NCBI GenBank assembly: GCA_963798195.1
Contig: CAWCSF010000011.1
Coordinates: 66,031 to 130,030, forward strand
DNA from: CAVSRC01 sp963798195
GTDB taxonomy: Bacteria; Pseudomonadota; Alphaproteobacteria; Rhizobiales; Kaistiaceae
Direction of reading: 5' to 3'
DNA: 64,000 bases
Of the stretch, positions 1 to 9,447 are shown piece after piece (within the stretch, counting starts at the first letter, position 1; every line of letters begins with the position of its first letter). The notes under the pieces are model-generated. The model was given only the letters and a program-made list of their open reading frames with translations, made no database searches and had not been told where the DNA came from. A program made the position numbers and the translations under genes.

Positions 1-773
1 TCGAAGCCTCCACCCGCACGCAGTCCTCCTTCGAGATCGCCGGCAAACGCCTCGGCGCCGACGTCATGAACATGGCGGTGGGGAACTCGGCCGTGAAGAA
101 GGGCGAGACGCTGATCGACACGGCCATGACGCTGAACGCCATGCGGCCGGACATCCTCGTTGTCCGCCACCATGCCGCTGGCGCGGTCGAGCTGCTGTCG
201 CAGAAGGTATCGTGCTCAGTCATCAACGCCGGCGACGGGGCGCACGAACACCCAACCCAGGCGCTGCTCGACGCGCTCACCATCCGCCGCCACAAGGGCG
301 ATATCGGCGCGCTGACGGTGGCGATCTGCGGCGACATCGCCCACAGCCGCGTGGCGCGCTCCAACATCCTGCTGCTCAACGCGCTGGGCGCCCGCGTCCG
401 TGTCATCGGGCCGTCGACCCTGCTGCCCGCCGGCATCGAGCGGCTGGGCGTCGAGGTCTTCACCGACATGCGCCGCGGCCTCGCCGGTGTGGATATCGTC
501 ATGATGCTCCGCCTCCAGCGCGAGCGCATGGACGGCAGCTTCGTTCCCTCGGTGCGCGAGTATTTCCGCTTCTTCGGCCTTGACGCCGAAAAACTCGCTT
601 ACGCCAAGCCCGACGCGCTGGTCATGCATCCCGGCCCGATGAACCGTGGCGTCGAGATCAATTCCGCCGTCGCCGATGGCGCGCAGAGCCTGATCCGCGA
701 GCAGGTCGAGATGGGCGTCGCGATGCGCATGGCGGTTCTCGAAGCACTCGCCGCGCACTTGCCGAACCACTGA
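1..773 (+). CDS. pyrB: Aspartate carbamoyltransferase catalytic subunit, 5' end outside the window
   Basis: Transfers the carbamoyl group of carbamoyl phosphate to L-aspartate, the committed step of pyrimidine synthesis, in the cytoplasm. The frame is open from base 3, so the first methionine inside the window (base 66) is internal. The carbamoyl-phosphate loop EASTRTQ lies at the very edge, followed by a typical ATCase core with a late HPGPMNRGVEI motif. About 256 residues are visible of a usual 310-320, so roughly 55 N-terminal residues are missing. The stop lies 7 bases before the dihydroorotase-like gene, which fits the usual pyrB-pyrC pairing and an operon. The identification is firm; only the truncation limits it. 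Confidence 0.95.
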   Translation, partial: EASTRTQSSFEIAGKRLGADVMNMAVGNSAVKKGETLIDTAMTLNAMRPDILVVRHHAAGAVELLSQKVSCSVINAGDGAHEHPTQALLDALTIRRHKGDIGALTVAICGDIAHSRVARSNILLLNALGARVRVIGPSTLLPAGIERLGVEVFTDMRRGLAGVDIVMMLRLQRERMDGSFVPSVREYFRFFGLDAEKLAYAKPDALVMHPGPMNRGVEINSAVADGAQSLIREQVEMGVAMRMAVLEALAAHLPNH

Positions 774-780
774 GGCAGCC

Positions 781-2115
781 GTGAACGCCCACAGCCACAA
801 CGGTCGGGGGAACGGCGGCGACCGCCCCCTCGTCCTGACCAACGCCCGCGTCGTCGACCCGTCGCGCAATCTGGATGCGCTTGGCGCCGTTATCGTGGCG
901 GACCGGCGGATCGTCGCGGCAGGACCCGAGGCGGCACAGGCAGCGCGACCGGCAGGCGCCGAGATCGTCGATTGCCGCGGCGCCGTGGTAGCGCCCGGAC
1001 TGGTCGACATGCGCGTCTTCCTCGGCGAGCCCGGCGCCGAGCATCGCGAGACGTTTGCCTCCGCCGGACAAGCGGCGGTCGCCGGCGGCGTCACCTCGAT
1101 CGTCACCATGCCGGACACCGATCCGGTCATCGACGACATCGCCCTGGTCGATTTCATCGCCCGCCGCGCCCGCGACGAGACCGACGTGCGGGTTTATCCG
1201 ACGGCGGCGCTGACCAAGGGCCTCCTCGGCACCGAAATGACCGAACTCGGCATGCTGCGCGAGGCCGGTGCGGTTGGCTTCACCGACGGCCGGCACACGC
1301 TGATGAATGCCGCCATCATGCGCCGCGCGCTCACCTATGGCCGCGACTTCGGCGCGCTCATCATGCACCACGCCACCGACCCGAACCTGGTCGGCAGCGG
1401 CGTGATGAACGAGGGCGAGGTGGCGACGCGGCTTGGACTGTCGGGCATTCCGCGCGAGGCGGAGATCACCATCATCGAGCGCGACGTGCGCCTCGCCGAA
1501 CTGACGCGCGGGCGCTACCACGCGGCGCAGGTATCGTGCGCCGCCTCGCTCGACGTCATCCGCCGGGCCAAGCGCGCCGGGCTTGACGTCACCTGCGGCA
1601 TCTCGATCAACCACCTGACGCTGAACGAGAACGACATCGGCTCCTACCGCACGTTCTTCAAGCTGTCGCCGCCGCTCCGTCATGAGGACGACCGGCTGGC
1701 GATGGTCGCCGGTGTCGCCGACGGAACGATCGACGTGATTGTTTCCAGCCACGACCCGCAGGACGTGGACACCAAGCGGCACCCCTTCGCCGAAGCGGCC
1801 GACGGCGCGGTCGGCCTCGAGACCCTGCTCGCCGCAGCGCTGCGGCTCGTCCATAGCGGCGACGTCGACCTCATCACGCTGTTCCGCGCGCTTTCGACCC
1901 GGCCGGCCGAATTGCTCGGCCTCGAAGTCGGCCGGCTCGCCGCGGGCGCGCCCGCCGACCTGATCGTTGTCGATCCCGATGCGCCATGGATAGTCGACGC
2001 CGATCGGCTGCGTTCGCGCTCCAAGAACACTCCGTTTGAGGGCGCCCGTTTCCAAGGCCAGGTGCTGCGCACGCTGGTTGCCGGCCGGACCGTGTACGCA
2101 TACGCTCCCGCCTGA
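781..2115 (+). CDS. pyrC: Dihydroorotase-like protein (PyrC type I family), probably catalytically degenerate
   Basis: An amidohydrolase-fold protein of 444 residues starting at GTG directly behind pyrB. Overall it follows type I dihydroorotases (GLVDM near residue 77, the GEPGAEHRET segment, MPDTDPV, a C-terminal GLET). However, the metal-binding H-x-H that normally follows the Asp-Met is read here as R-V-F, and the later T-D-H-A-P-H segment is read as S-S-H-D-P-Q. Pseudomonas has inactive PyrC-like partners that hold aspartate carbamoyltransferase in a large complex, and the same structural role is inferred here. An active dihydroorotase would then have to be encoded elsewhere. Family assignment is certain; the inactivity is my reading of the missing ligands. 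Confidence 0.9.
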   Translation: MNAHSHNGRGNGGDRPLVLTNARVVDPSRNLDALGAVIVADRRIVAAGPEAAQAARPAGAEIVDCRGAVVAPGLVDMRVFLGEPGAEHRETFASAGQAAVAGGVTSIVTMPDTDPVIDDIALVDFIARRARDETDVRVYPTAALTKGLLGTEMTELGMLREAGAVGFTDGRHTLMNAAIMRRALTYGRDFGALIMHHATDPNLVGSGVMNEGEVATRLGLSGIPREAEITIIERDVRLAELTRGRYHAAQVSCAASLDVIRRAKRAGLDVTCGISINHLTLNENDIGSYRTFFKLSPPLRHEDDRLAMVAGVADGTIDVIVSSHDPQDVDTKRHPFAEAADGAVGLETLLAAALRLVHSGDVDLITLFRALSTRPAELLGLEVGRLAAGAPADLIVVDPDAPWIVDADRLRSRSKNTPFEGARFQGQVLRTLVAGRTVYAYAPA

Positions 2116-2131
2116 AATCTGGGGGGTATCC

Positions 2132-2734
2132 ATGGCCGATCTTCTTTCCCTGACTTCGCTTGGCGCGCTTGTCCTCGGCTATCTGCTGGGATCGATCCCG
2201 TTCGGCGTCGTGCTGACGCGCCTCGCCGGCCTCGGCGACATCCGCGCCATTGGCTCCGGCAACATTGGCGCGACCAATGTGCTGCGGACCGGCAACAAAC
2301 CGTTGGCCGCCGCGACGCTGCTCGGCGACGGGCTGAAGGGCACGGTTGCGGTGCTGGTGTCCGGGGCGTTGTTCGGGCCCGTGCCGGCGCTGGTCGCCGG
2401 CCTCGGGGCATTTCTCGGCCACCTGTTTCCGGTCTGGCTCGGCTTCAAGGGCGGCAAGGGCTTCGCCACCTACCTCGGCGTGCTCGCGGGCCTCGCCTGG
2501 CCGGTCGCGATCGTCTGCGCGCTGGTCTGGCTGGGTGTTGCGGCGATCTCGCGCATTTCGTCGCTGTCGGCGCTGACCGCGAGCCTCGTCACGCCGTTCG
2601 TGCTTTTCGTGACCGACCACCGGGCGATGGCGCTTCTGTTTGCCGTGATGACCATCATCCTTTGGATCCGCCACGCCGGGAACATCGGCCGGCTTCGCGC
2701 CGGAACGGAGAGCCGGATCGGCGTCAGCAAATGA
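2132..2734 (+). CDS. plsY: Acyl-phosphate:glycerol-3-phosphate acyltransferase
   Basis: Integral inner-membrane enzyme that transfers the acyl group from acyl phosphate to glycerol 3-phosphate, the first acylation in phospholipid synthesis. The 200-residue length and several hydrophobic helices are normal for PlsY. The family motifs are present: GYLLGSIPFG at the N terminus, GSGNIGATNVLR around residue 38 and GGKGFAT in the middle. The ATG at 2132 is chosen because the family begins immediately before the first membrane helix; the open frame further upstream overlaps pyrC and is not conserved. The stop overlaps the start of dprA by an ATGA, indicating translational coupling. Confidence 0.95.
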   Translation: MADLLSLTSLGALVLGYLLGSIPFGVVLTRLAGLGDIRAIGSGNIGATNVLRTGNKPLAAATLLGDGLKGTVAVLVSGALFGPVPALVAGLGAFLGHLFPVWLGFKGGKGFATYLGVLAGLAWPVAIVCALVWLGVAAISRISSLSALTASLVTPFVLFVTDHRAMALLFAVMTIILWIRHAGNIGRLRAGTESRIGVSK

Positions 2735-3856
2735 AAGTGGCCGGTGGCGCAGGCCCGCTCACCGATGACGAGCGGGTGGCGTGGCTGCGCCTGATCCGCA
2801 GCGAGAATATCGGCCCGGTCACGTTTCGCGAACTTATTCGCCACTTCGGCGGGGCCCGCGCGGCGCTGGACGCGGTGCCGAAGCTGGCCGAGCGTGGTGG
2901 GCGTAAGGTCCGCATCGCGAGCAAGGACGAAGCCGAGCGTGAGATCGCCACGCTGGAAGCGATGGGCGCGCGCGCCGTCACGCTTGCCGATCCCGACTAT
3001 CCTCCTGCCCTTCGCGGGCTCGGTGATGCACCGCCGGTTCTTGCCGTACGCGGTGGCGGCGAAGTCCTTGCCCGGCCGATGATCGCCATCGTCGGCTCGC
3101 GCAACGCCTCGATCGCCGGGCGCAAGTTCACCACGCAGATCGTGCGCGGATTGGGCGAGGCCGACTTTACAATCGTGTCCGGGCTCGCCCGCGGAATCGA
3201 CGCCGCCGCGCATGAGGCGTCGGTTGCGACCGGCACGGTTGCTGTCTTCGCGGGCGGGCTCAACCGCCCCTACCCGCCCGACAATGTGGATCTGGCCGAA
3301 CGTATCGTCGCCGCAGGCGGCGGCCACGTCAGCGAGATGCCGATGGGGTGGGAACCCCGCGCCCGCGACTTCCCGCGTCGCAATCGCATTATCTCAGGAC
3401 TGGCCCTGGCCGTGGTTGTCATCGAGGCGGCGCAACGTTCCGGCTCGCTGATCACGGCGCGCTGCGCCGCCGACCAGGGCCGGCTGGTCTTCGCGGTTCC
3501 GGGCTCGCCCCTCGACCCGCGCGCGGGCGGCACCAATCAACTCATCGCGAAACGGTGCGACGATGGTGACATCGGTCGAGGACATCATCGAAGAGGTGCG
3601 ACCGATGATGGCCCGGAAGAACGGGCATGGCGCGGAAATGGCCGAACCGGCTCCAGACGGCCTACCAGCCATGGATGCCGAGGAGAGCGCCCGTGATCGT
3701 ATCGTCGAGGCTCTGGGTCACGCGCCGGTCGAGGTTGACGAGATAATCCGCCACACCGGGCTGTCGCCCGCCACGGTGCACCTTGTGCTGCTGGAACTGG
3801 ACCTCGCCGGACGAATCGAGCGGGTGCCCGGTGGGCGCGTGCAACGCTCCGGCTAG
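2731..3856 (+). CDS. dprA: DNA processing protein DprA, with one frameshift near 3551
   Basis: DprA binds incoming single-stranded DNA and loads RecA during natural transformation. The first frame gives an N-terminal SAM-like region and the Rossmann core with VGSRNAS, SGLARGIDAAAH and a GGTNQLI end. At the A-run 3550-3552 the frame breaks. Removing one A gives LIANGATMVTSVEDI and continues in the frame ending at 3856, which holds the winged-helix C terminus (DEIIRHTGLSPATVHLVLLE). Both halves are well conserved, so a single-base sequencing insertion is more likely than a decayed gene. Without correction the protein would run to a stop at 3696. Its start overlaps the stop of plsY. Confidence 0.88.
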
Positions 3857-4064
3857 CCAGGTATCGTGGTGTCGCTAGGCGTCCTGTCTGGGGTCGCCAG
3901 CCGCTTGCCGTCGCTTCCGCGTCGTCTTCCACCATCGCTAAGAGGTAGGCGAGAAAGCCGAGGTTGGCTTTGGCCGCGAGTTGGCGCAATTCGTGTGCAA
4001 GGCCCGCAATGTAGCGGGCCGTGTCCTCGGTGTCGGGTTCCAAAGAAGATTTATCTGATGGCAT
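3853..4064 (-). CDS. Small conserved alphaproteobacterial protein of unknown function, possibly frameshifted
   Basis: Starting at the ATG at 4064, the minus strand encodes a short acidic helical protein with DTARYIAGLAHELRQLA followed by FLAYLLAMVEDDAE. I recognise this pattern from small hypothetical proteins of about 60-75 residues in alphaproteobacteria; no function is known to me. The frame as written has no stop until 3585, running antisense through dprA. Dropping one base near 3896-3900 gives a natural stop at 3853, convergent with the end of dprA, and a product of about 70 residues. That is the reading given here. The ribosome-binding site is weak, so the call is tentative. Confidence 0.42.
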
Positions 4065-4432
4065 AGATGCGCTCGCCCGCCCCCGGTCGGGATGATCAAC
4101 GGTAATGGCTGAAATTGGCGATACAACCACAGGTAGATTAATCTTATAGATAATAACCAAAGAGTGTATTGCTTACAAGACAAAGCCCAGTTCCGCCATT
4201 GCGGAATTTGGCAAGCCACCCCATTTGAGTGCTTGGCCCAAACGCCGGCGGTGGCAGCAAGGCGCTCCCCTCACGGAACCAGGTTCGATTGACAGGCCAG
4301 ACCTATTTCTGGAATGTCCCGCCCCTGTCCGGCCCGGAGTTCGGAGCGCCCGAGGCGCAGCGCGCCAGCCCACACGGCCACATTTTCAAAGGGTTAGAGC
4401 AACTTGCTCGGAGCCCGTAGCACGCGGCATCC
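4065..4432. other. Gene-free interval upstream of topA, with a small hairpin
   Basis: About 370 bases without a gene I can support. It includes an AT-richer patch (about 4090-4210), unusual for this GC-rich region, and a perfect inverted repeat TTCCGC-CATT-GCGGAA at 4191-4206. The hairpin has no T-run behind it, so it is not a classic intrinsic terminator. The interval should contain the topA promoter, but no convincing -35/-10 pair stands out. Confidence 0.5.
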
Positions 4433-7060
4433 ATGAACCTTGTCATCGTAGAATCTCCGGCGAAGGCCAAGACCATCAACAAGTACCTGGGCCCCGGCTA
4501 TCAGGTGCTGGCTTCCTATGGGCATGTCCGAGACCTGCCGTCCAAGAACGGATCGGTGGATCCGGAGCACGATTTTGCGATGCTCTGGGAGGTCGACGGC
4601 CAGTCACAGAAGCGCCTGTCGGACATTGCCAAGGCAATGAAGGATTCGGATCGCCTGATTCTCGCGACCGACCCCGACCGCGAGGGCGAGGCGATCTCCT
4701 GGCACGTGCTGGAGGTGTTGAAGAACCGCAAGGCGCTGGGCGACCGCCCCGTCGAGCGGGTCGTGTTTAACGCCATCACCCGTGACGCCATTCTTGACGC
4801 CATGAAGCATCCACGGGTGATCGACGCGGCTTTGGTCGATGCGTATCTCGCCCGCCGCGCGCTAGACTATCTGGTCGGCTTCACGCTGTCGCCGGTGCTG
4901 TGGCGGAAACTCCCCGGAGCCCGCTCGGCCGGGCGCGTGCAGTCGGTCGCACTCCGCCTCGTCTGTGAGCGCGAGAACGAGATTGAAGTCTTCAAGCCGC
5001 GCGAATACTGGTCGGTCGCCGTCACGCTGGAGCCGCCGAATGGCGGGCGTTTCGTCGCCCGCGTCGTCGGCGCCGAAGGGCAGAAGCTCGGCCGGCTCGA
5101 CATTCCCGACGAGGCGACGGCGCGGCGCATCGAGGCGGCACTGAAATCCGGCGACTACCGGGTCGCCTCGGTCGAGGCCAAGCCGGTCCGCCGCAATCCG
5201 CCGCCGCCCTTCACCACCTCGACGCTGCAACAGGAGGCCTCGCGCAAGCTCGGCTTCTCCGCCTCGCGCACCATGCAGGTGGCGCAGCGCCTCTATGAGG
5301 ACGGGCTGATCACCTACATGCGAACCGACGGCGTGCAGACGGCGCCGGAGGCGATCAGCGCAGCGCGCGCGACCATCGCCAAGCGCTTCGGCGACCGCTA
5401 CGTGCCGGAGAAGCCGCGCTTCTATCAGACCAAGGCCAAGAACGCGCAGGAGGCCCACGAGGCCATCCGGCCGACCGACCTTGGCCTGATGCCGGACTCG
5501 GCGCGGCTCGAACAGGATCAGGCCCGGCTCTACGAACTGGTCTGGAAGCGCATGACCGCCAGCCAGATGGCCGGGGCCGAGCTAGAGCGCACCACGGTCG
5601 AGATCAACGCCGGCGCCGGCCCGCAGCCGGTGCACCTGCGTGCCACCGGCCAGGTCGTCCGCTTCGACGGCTTCCTCACCCTCTATCAGGAGGGACGCGA
5701 CGATGACGAGGACGAGGAAGGCGGCCGCCTGCCCCCGATGCAACAGGACGACGCGCTGACCGAGCACGGCATCGAGACGGCGCAGCACTTTACCGAGCCA
5801 CCACCGCGCTACAGCGAGGCGACGCTGATCAAGAAGATGGAGGAACTCGGCATCGGCCGCCCCTCCACCTACGCCGCCACGCTTTCGGTCCTGCGCGACC
5901 GCGAATATGTACGGCTGGAGAAGAAGCAGCTCATTCCCGAGGACAAGGGCCGTCTCGTCACGGCCTTCCTGGAGAGCTTCTTCCGCCGCTACGTCGAGTA
6001 CGACTTCACCGCCGAACTCGAGGAGAAGCTCGACAAGATCTCCAATGGCGACCTGTCGTGGAAGGACGTGCTCCGCGACTTCTGGAAGCAGTTCGCCTTC
6101 GACGTCGACCAGACCAAGGAGCTGCGCGTCTCCGAGGTGCTCGACCACCTCAATGAGCTGCTCGGGCCGCACGTCTTTCCGGCGCGCGCCGACGGCGGCG
6201 ATCCGCGCCAGTGCCCGTCCTGCGGCACCGGCAGGCTCTCGCTGAAGCTCGGCAAGTTCGGCGCCTTCATCGGCTGCTCGAACTATCCCGAATGCCGCTT
6301 CACCCGTCAGCTCGCGGTGGCGGGCGATGGAGCAAACGGCGCCGAGATCGGTGGCGACGGCACCAAGGTGCTGGGCAAGGACCCCGAAAGCGGCCTCGAC
6401 GTGACGCTGCGCACCGGCCGTTTCGGCCCTTACGTCCAGCTCGGCGAGCAGGGCGAAGACAAGAATGTGAAGCCGAAGCGCGCCAGCATCCCGCGTGGTT
6501 GGGACGCCGCGACGCTCGATCTCGACCGCGCGCTCGCCCTGCTGTCGCTGCCACGCGAGGTCGGCACCCACCCGGAAAGCGGCAAGCCGATCACCGCTGG
6601 TCTTGGCCGCTATGGACCTTTCGTGCTGCACGACGGCACCTTCGCCAATCTCAACTCCGCCGAAGAGGTCTTCTCGGTCGGCATCAATCGCGCGGTCAGT
6701 CTGATCGCGGAGAAGATGGCCGGCGGCGGACGCCGTGGCGGACGCGGAACGCCGAAGGCGCTGAAGACGCTCGGCGACCACCCCGACGGCGGTCCTATCA
6801 CCGTGCGCGACGGCAAGTACGGACCCTACGTCAATCACGCCAAGGTCAATGCGACCTTGCCGAAGGACGTCGACCCGCAACTCGTCACGCTGGAACAGGC
6901 GCTCGAACTCATCGCCGCCAAGGCGGGCAAATCGCCCGCTCGCGGCAAAAAGAAAGCCGCCGCCAAACCCAAGGCAGCGGCTAAACCCAAATCAAAGACC
7001 GGGGCCAAGGCCCGACCGAAGCGCGCCGCCGCAAAGGCGAGCGCGCCGGAAGACGCCTGA
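4433..7060 (+). CDS. topA: DNA topoisomerase I (type IA)
   Basis: Relaxes negatively supercoiled DNA by transient cleavage of one strand. The 875-residue protein opens with the Toprim domain (MNLVIVESPAKAKTINKYLG, then ATDPDREGEAISWH). The catalytic tyrosine is in GLITYMRTDG, at residue 295. A C4 zinc-ribbon (CPSCGTGRL and GCSNYPECRF) lies near residues 595-625, followed by further topoisomerase C-terminal repeats and a Lys/Ala-rich tail that probably contacts DNA. Length and domain order are normal for alphaproteobacteria. It is followed after 22 bases by rnr, the usual order in Hyphomicrobiales. Confidence 0.98.
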   Translation: MNLVIVESPAKAKTINKYLGPGYQVLASYGHVRDLPSKNGSVDPEHDFAMLWEVDGQSQKRLSDIAKAMKDSDRLILATDPDREGEAISWHVLEVLKNRKALGDRPVERVVFNAITRDAILDAMKHPRVIDAALVDAYLARRALDYLVGFTLSPVLWRKLPGARSAGRVQSVALRLVCERENEIEVFKPREYWSVAVTLEPPNGGRFVARVVGAEGQKLGRLDIPDEATARRIEAALKSGDYRVASVEAKPVRRNPPPPFTTSTLQQEASRKLGFSASRTMQVAQRLYEDGLITYMRTDGVQTAPEAISAARATIAKRFGDRYVPEKPRFYQTKAKNAQEAHEAIRPTDLGLMPDSARLEQDQARLYELVWKRMTASQMAGAELERTTVEINAGAGPQPVHLRATGQVVRFDGFLTLYQEGRDDDEDEEGGRLPPMQQDDALTEHGIETAQHFTEPPPRYSEATLIKKMEELGIGRPSTYAATLSVLRDREYVRLEKKQLIPEDKGRLVTAFLESFFRRYVEYDFTAELEEKLDKISNGDLSWKDVLRDFWKQFAFDVDQTKELRVSEVLDHLNELLGPHVFPARADGGDPRQCPSCGTGRLSLKLGKFGAFIGCSNYPECRFTRQLAVAGDGANGAEIGGDGTKVLGKDPESGLDVTLRTGRFGPYVQLGEQGEDKNVKPKRASIPRGWDAATLDLDRALALLSLPREVGTHPESGKPITAGLGRYGPFVLHDGTFANLNSAEEVFSVGINRAVSLIAEKMAGGGRRGGRGTPKALKTLGDHPDGGPITVRDGKYGPYVNHAKVNATLPKDVDPQLVTLEQALELIAAKAGKSPARGKKKAAAKPKAAAKPKSKTGAKARPKRAAAKASAPEDA

Positions 7061-7082
7061 GCCGCCCCTCAAGGACAACCAA

Positions 7083-9374
7083 TTGACCAAGACAAAAGAC
7101 AAGACAGCAAGAAAGAAAAAGACCGAAAGGCCCGGACTTCCCACCCGAGAACAGATCCTCGCCTTCATCGCCGAACATCCCGGCGAAGCCGGCAAGCGCG
7201 AGATCGCGCGTGCCTTCGGCGTAACCGGATCGCTCCGTATTCCCCTCAAGGCCATGCTGAAGGAGCTCGCCGGCGAAGGTCTCGTCGAGCGACGCCGCAA
7301 CCGGCTCAAGCGGCCGGAAGACCTGCCATCGGTAACAGTGCTGGAAATAACCGGCCGCGACAGCGACGGCGAACTTCTCGCCCGCCCTGCCGAATGGTCC
7401 GACTCCGAAGGCGGTCCGCCGCCAGCGATCGTGATTGCCCGCTCGAACGACAAGCGCGGCCCGGCGCCGGGGATCGGCGACCGCGTGCTCGCGCGCCTCT
7501 CGCCCGGCGACGAGTCCGGCGGAGCCTACGAGGCCCGCGTCATCAAGCTGCTGGAAAAGCAGGCCCAGATCGTACTCGGCGTCGTCCGCGACGTGCCCGG
7601 CGGCAAGCGCATCGAACCGGTCGACCGCAAGCAGCGCGAGATGGTGCTCGACGCCGACCCGACCGGGAAGGCCAAGGAAGGCGACCTCGTTTCCGTGACG
7701 CTGGTCGGCTCGGCCGGCCGCTATGGACCGAGCCGCGCGCGGATTACCGAAGTGATCGGCTCGATGACGAGCGAGAAGGCGGTCTCGATGATCGCCATTC
7801 ACGCCCACGGCATCCCGCACGTCTTCCCACGCGATGTGATGGCCGAGGCGGAAGCGGCCAAGCCGGCGACCCTCGACCACCGCGAGGACTGGCGCGAGCT
7901 GCCGCTGGTCACCATCGACCCGCCCGACGCCAAGGATCACGACGACGCGGTTCACGCTGCGCCGGACGACGACCCGAAGAACCCCGGCGGCCATGTCGTG
8001 ACGGTCGCCATCGCCGACGTCTCCTGGTACGTGCGGCCCGGCATGGCGATGGACAACGAGGCGGTGAACCGCGCCAACTCGGTCTATTTCCCCGACCGCG
8101 TCGTGCCGATGCTGCCGGAGCGCATCTCCAACGACCTCTGCTCGCTGCGCGAGATGGAGGACCGGCCGGCCCTTGCCGTGCGCATGATCTTCAGCGCCGA
8201 CGGCCGCAAGCTCGACCACCGCTTCCACCGCGTGATGATGCGCTCGGCCGCCAAGCTTTCCTACCGCAAGGCGCAGGACGCCTTCGACGGCGCGCCCGGC
8301 GATATCCCCGAGCCGCTGGTTGCCGCACTGGCATCGCTGTGGGCCGCGTACCAGGCATTGAAGCGCGGCCGTGACGAGCGCGAGCCGCTCGAGCTCGACC
8401 TGCCGGAGCGCAAGGTGATGCTCGCGCCCGACGGTTCGATCGACCGGATCGTCGTGCCCGAACGACTGGAAGCGCATCGCCTGATCGAGGAGTTCATGAT
8501 CCAGGCGAACGTTGCCGCGGCGGAGACGCTGGAGGCGCGGAAATCGCCGCTGGTCTATCGCATCCACGACTCGCCCTCGATGGCGAAGCTGGAAGGGCTG
8601 CGCGACTTCCTGAAGTCGATCGAGATGTCGCTGCCCAAGGGCGGCAACCTGCGCCCGGCGCAGTTCAACCGGCTGCTCGAACGGGTCGACGAGAGCGAGC
8701 ACGGCCCCCTGCTGCACGAGGTCGTGCTGCGCTCCCAGTCGCAGGCGGAATACAGCCCGCAGAACATCGGCCACTTCGGCCTCAACCTCCGCCGCTACGC
8801 CCACTTCACCTCGCCGATCCGCCGCTATGCCGACCTGATCGTGCACCGGGCGCTGGTGCGCTCGCTGAAGCTCGGACCGGGCGGCCTGCCCGACGGCATC
8901 GAGGAACACCTGGCGGAGATCGCCACGAAAATCTCGGGCGCCGAGCGCCGCGCCATGGCGGCCGAGCGCGACACCATCGACCGGCTGGTTGCCCACTGGC
9001 TCGCCGACCGCGTCGGCGCCACCTTCAAAGGCCGCATCTCCGGCGTGACGCGCGCCGGCCTGTTCGTGAAGCTCAACGAGACCGGCGCGGACGGGTTCGT
9101 CCCCATGCGGTCGCTGGGCGTCGACTATTTCCACTTCGACGAGGCGCGCCGCGCCGTGATCGGCGCGCGCACCGGCGAGATGCACCGCCTGGGCGACGAG
9201 GTCGAGGTGAAGCTGGTCGAGGCGATCCCGCTGGCCGGCGCGCTGCGCTTCGAACTGCTCAGCGACGGCCGCATCGTGCCGCACAAGGACCGGCCGGTAC
9301 GCGACAAGCATGGCGGCCGGCAGGACCGCCGGCCTGCTGCTGCAAGAGGCAAGCGGCCGGCGCACCACCGCTGA
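7083..9374 (+). CDS. rnr: Ribonuclease R
   Basis: Processive 3'-5' exoribonuclease of the RNase II/RNB family that degrades structured RNA. The 763-residue product has an N-terminal lysine-rich stretch and winged helix (residues about 20-80), cold-shock-type domains, the RNB catalytic domain with the acidic cluster PPDAKDHDDAVH, and a C-terminal S1 domain (GRISGVTRAGLFVKL). The start is TTG at 7083: AAGGA lies at 7071-7075 with good spacing, whereas the open frame further upstream is antisense-like filler inside topA. A basic C-terminal tail follows S1. Probably co-transcribed with topA. Confidence 0.96.
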   Translation: MTKTKDKTARKKKTERPGLPTREQILAFIAEHPGEAGKREIARAFGVTGSLRIPLKAMLKELAGEGLVERRRNRLKRPEDLPSVTVLEITGRDSDGELLARPAEWSDSEGGPPPAIVIARSNDKRGPAPGIGDRVLARLSPGDESGGAYEARVIKLLEKQAQIVLGVVRDVPGGKRIEPVDRKQREMVLDADPTGKAKEGDLVSVTLVGSAGRYGPSRARITEVIGSMTSEKAVSMIAIHAHGIPHVFPRDVMAEAEAAKPATLDHREDWRELPLVTIDPPDAKDHDDAVHAAPDDDPKNPGGHVVTVAIADVSWYVRPGMAMDNEAVNRANSVYFPDRVVPMLPERISNDLCSLREMEDRPALAVRMIFSADGRKLDHRFHRVMMRSAAKLSYRKAQDAFDGAPGDIPEPLVAALASLWAAYQALKRGRDEREPLELDLPERKVMLAPDGSIDRIVVPERLEAHRLIEEFMIQANVAAAETLEARKSPLVYRIHDSPSMAKLEGLRDFLKSIEMSLPKGGNLRPAQFNRLLERVDESEHGPLLHEVVLRSQSQAEYSPQNIGHFGLNLRRYAHFTSPIRRYADLIVHRALVRSLKLGPGGLPDGIEEHLAEIATKISGAERRAMAAERDTIDRLVAHWLADRVGATFKGRISGVTRAGLFVKLNETGADGFVPMRSLGVDYFHFDEARRAVIGARTGEMHRLGDEVEVKLVEAIPLAGALRFELLSDGRIVPHKDRPVRDKHGGRQDRRPAAARGKRPAHHR

Positions 9375-9447
9375 CCGCGACACCATGGACACGCGGCACG
9401 GCTTGATCCGGCGGCAGCTTGCGCCTAGCTGAGGGTACGAGGACAGG

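Noticed and set aside
3866..4066. 66-codon plus-strand frame after dprA
   Set aside because: GTG start without ribosome-binding site; opposite the more protein-like small minus-strand gene.
5582..6880. 432-codon minus-strand frame inside topA
   Set aside because: No domain or ribosome-binding site; opposite a perfectly conserved topoisomerase.
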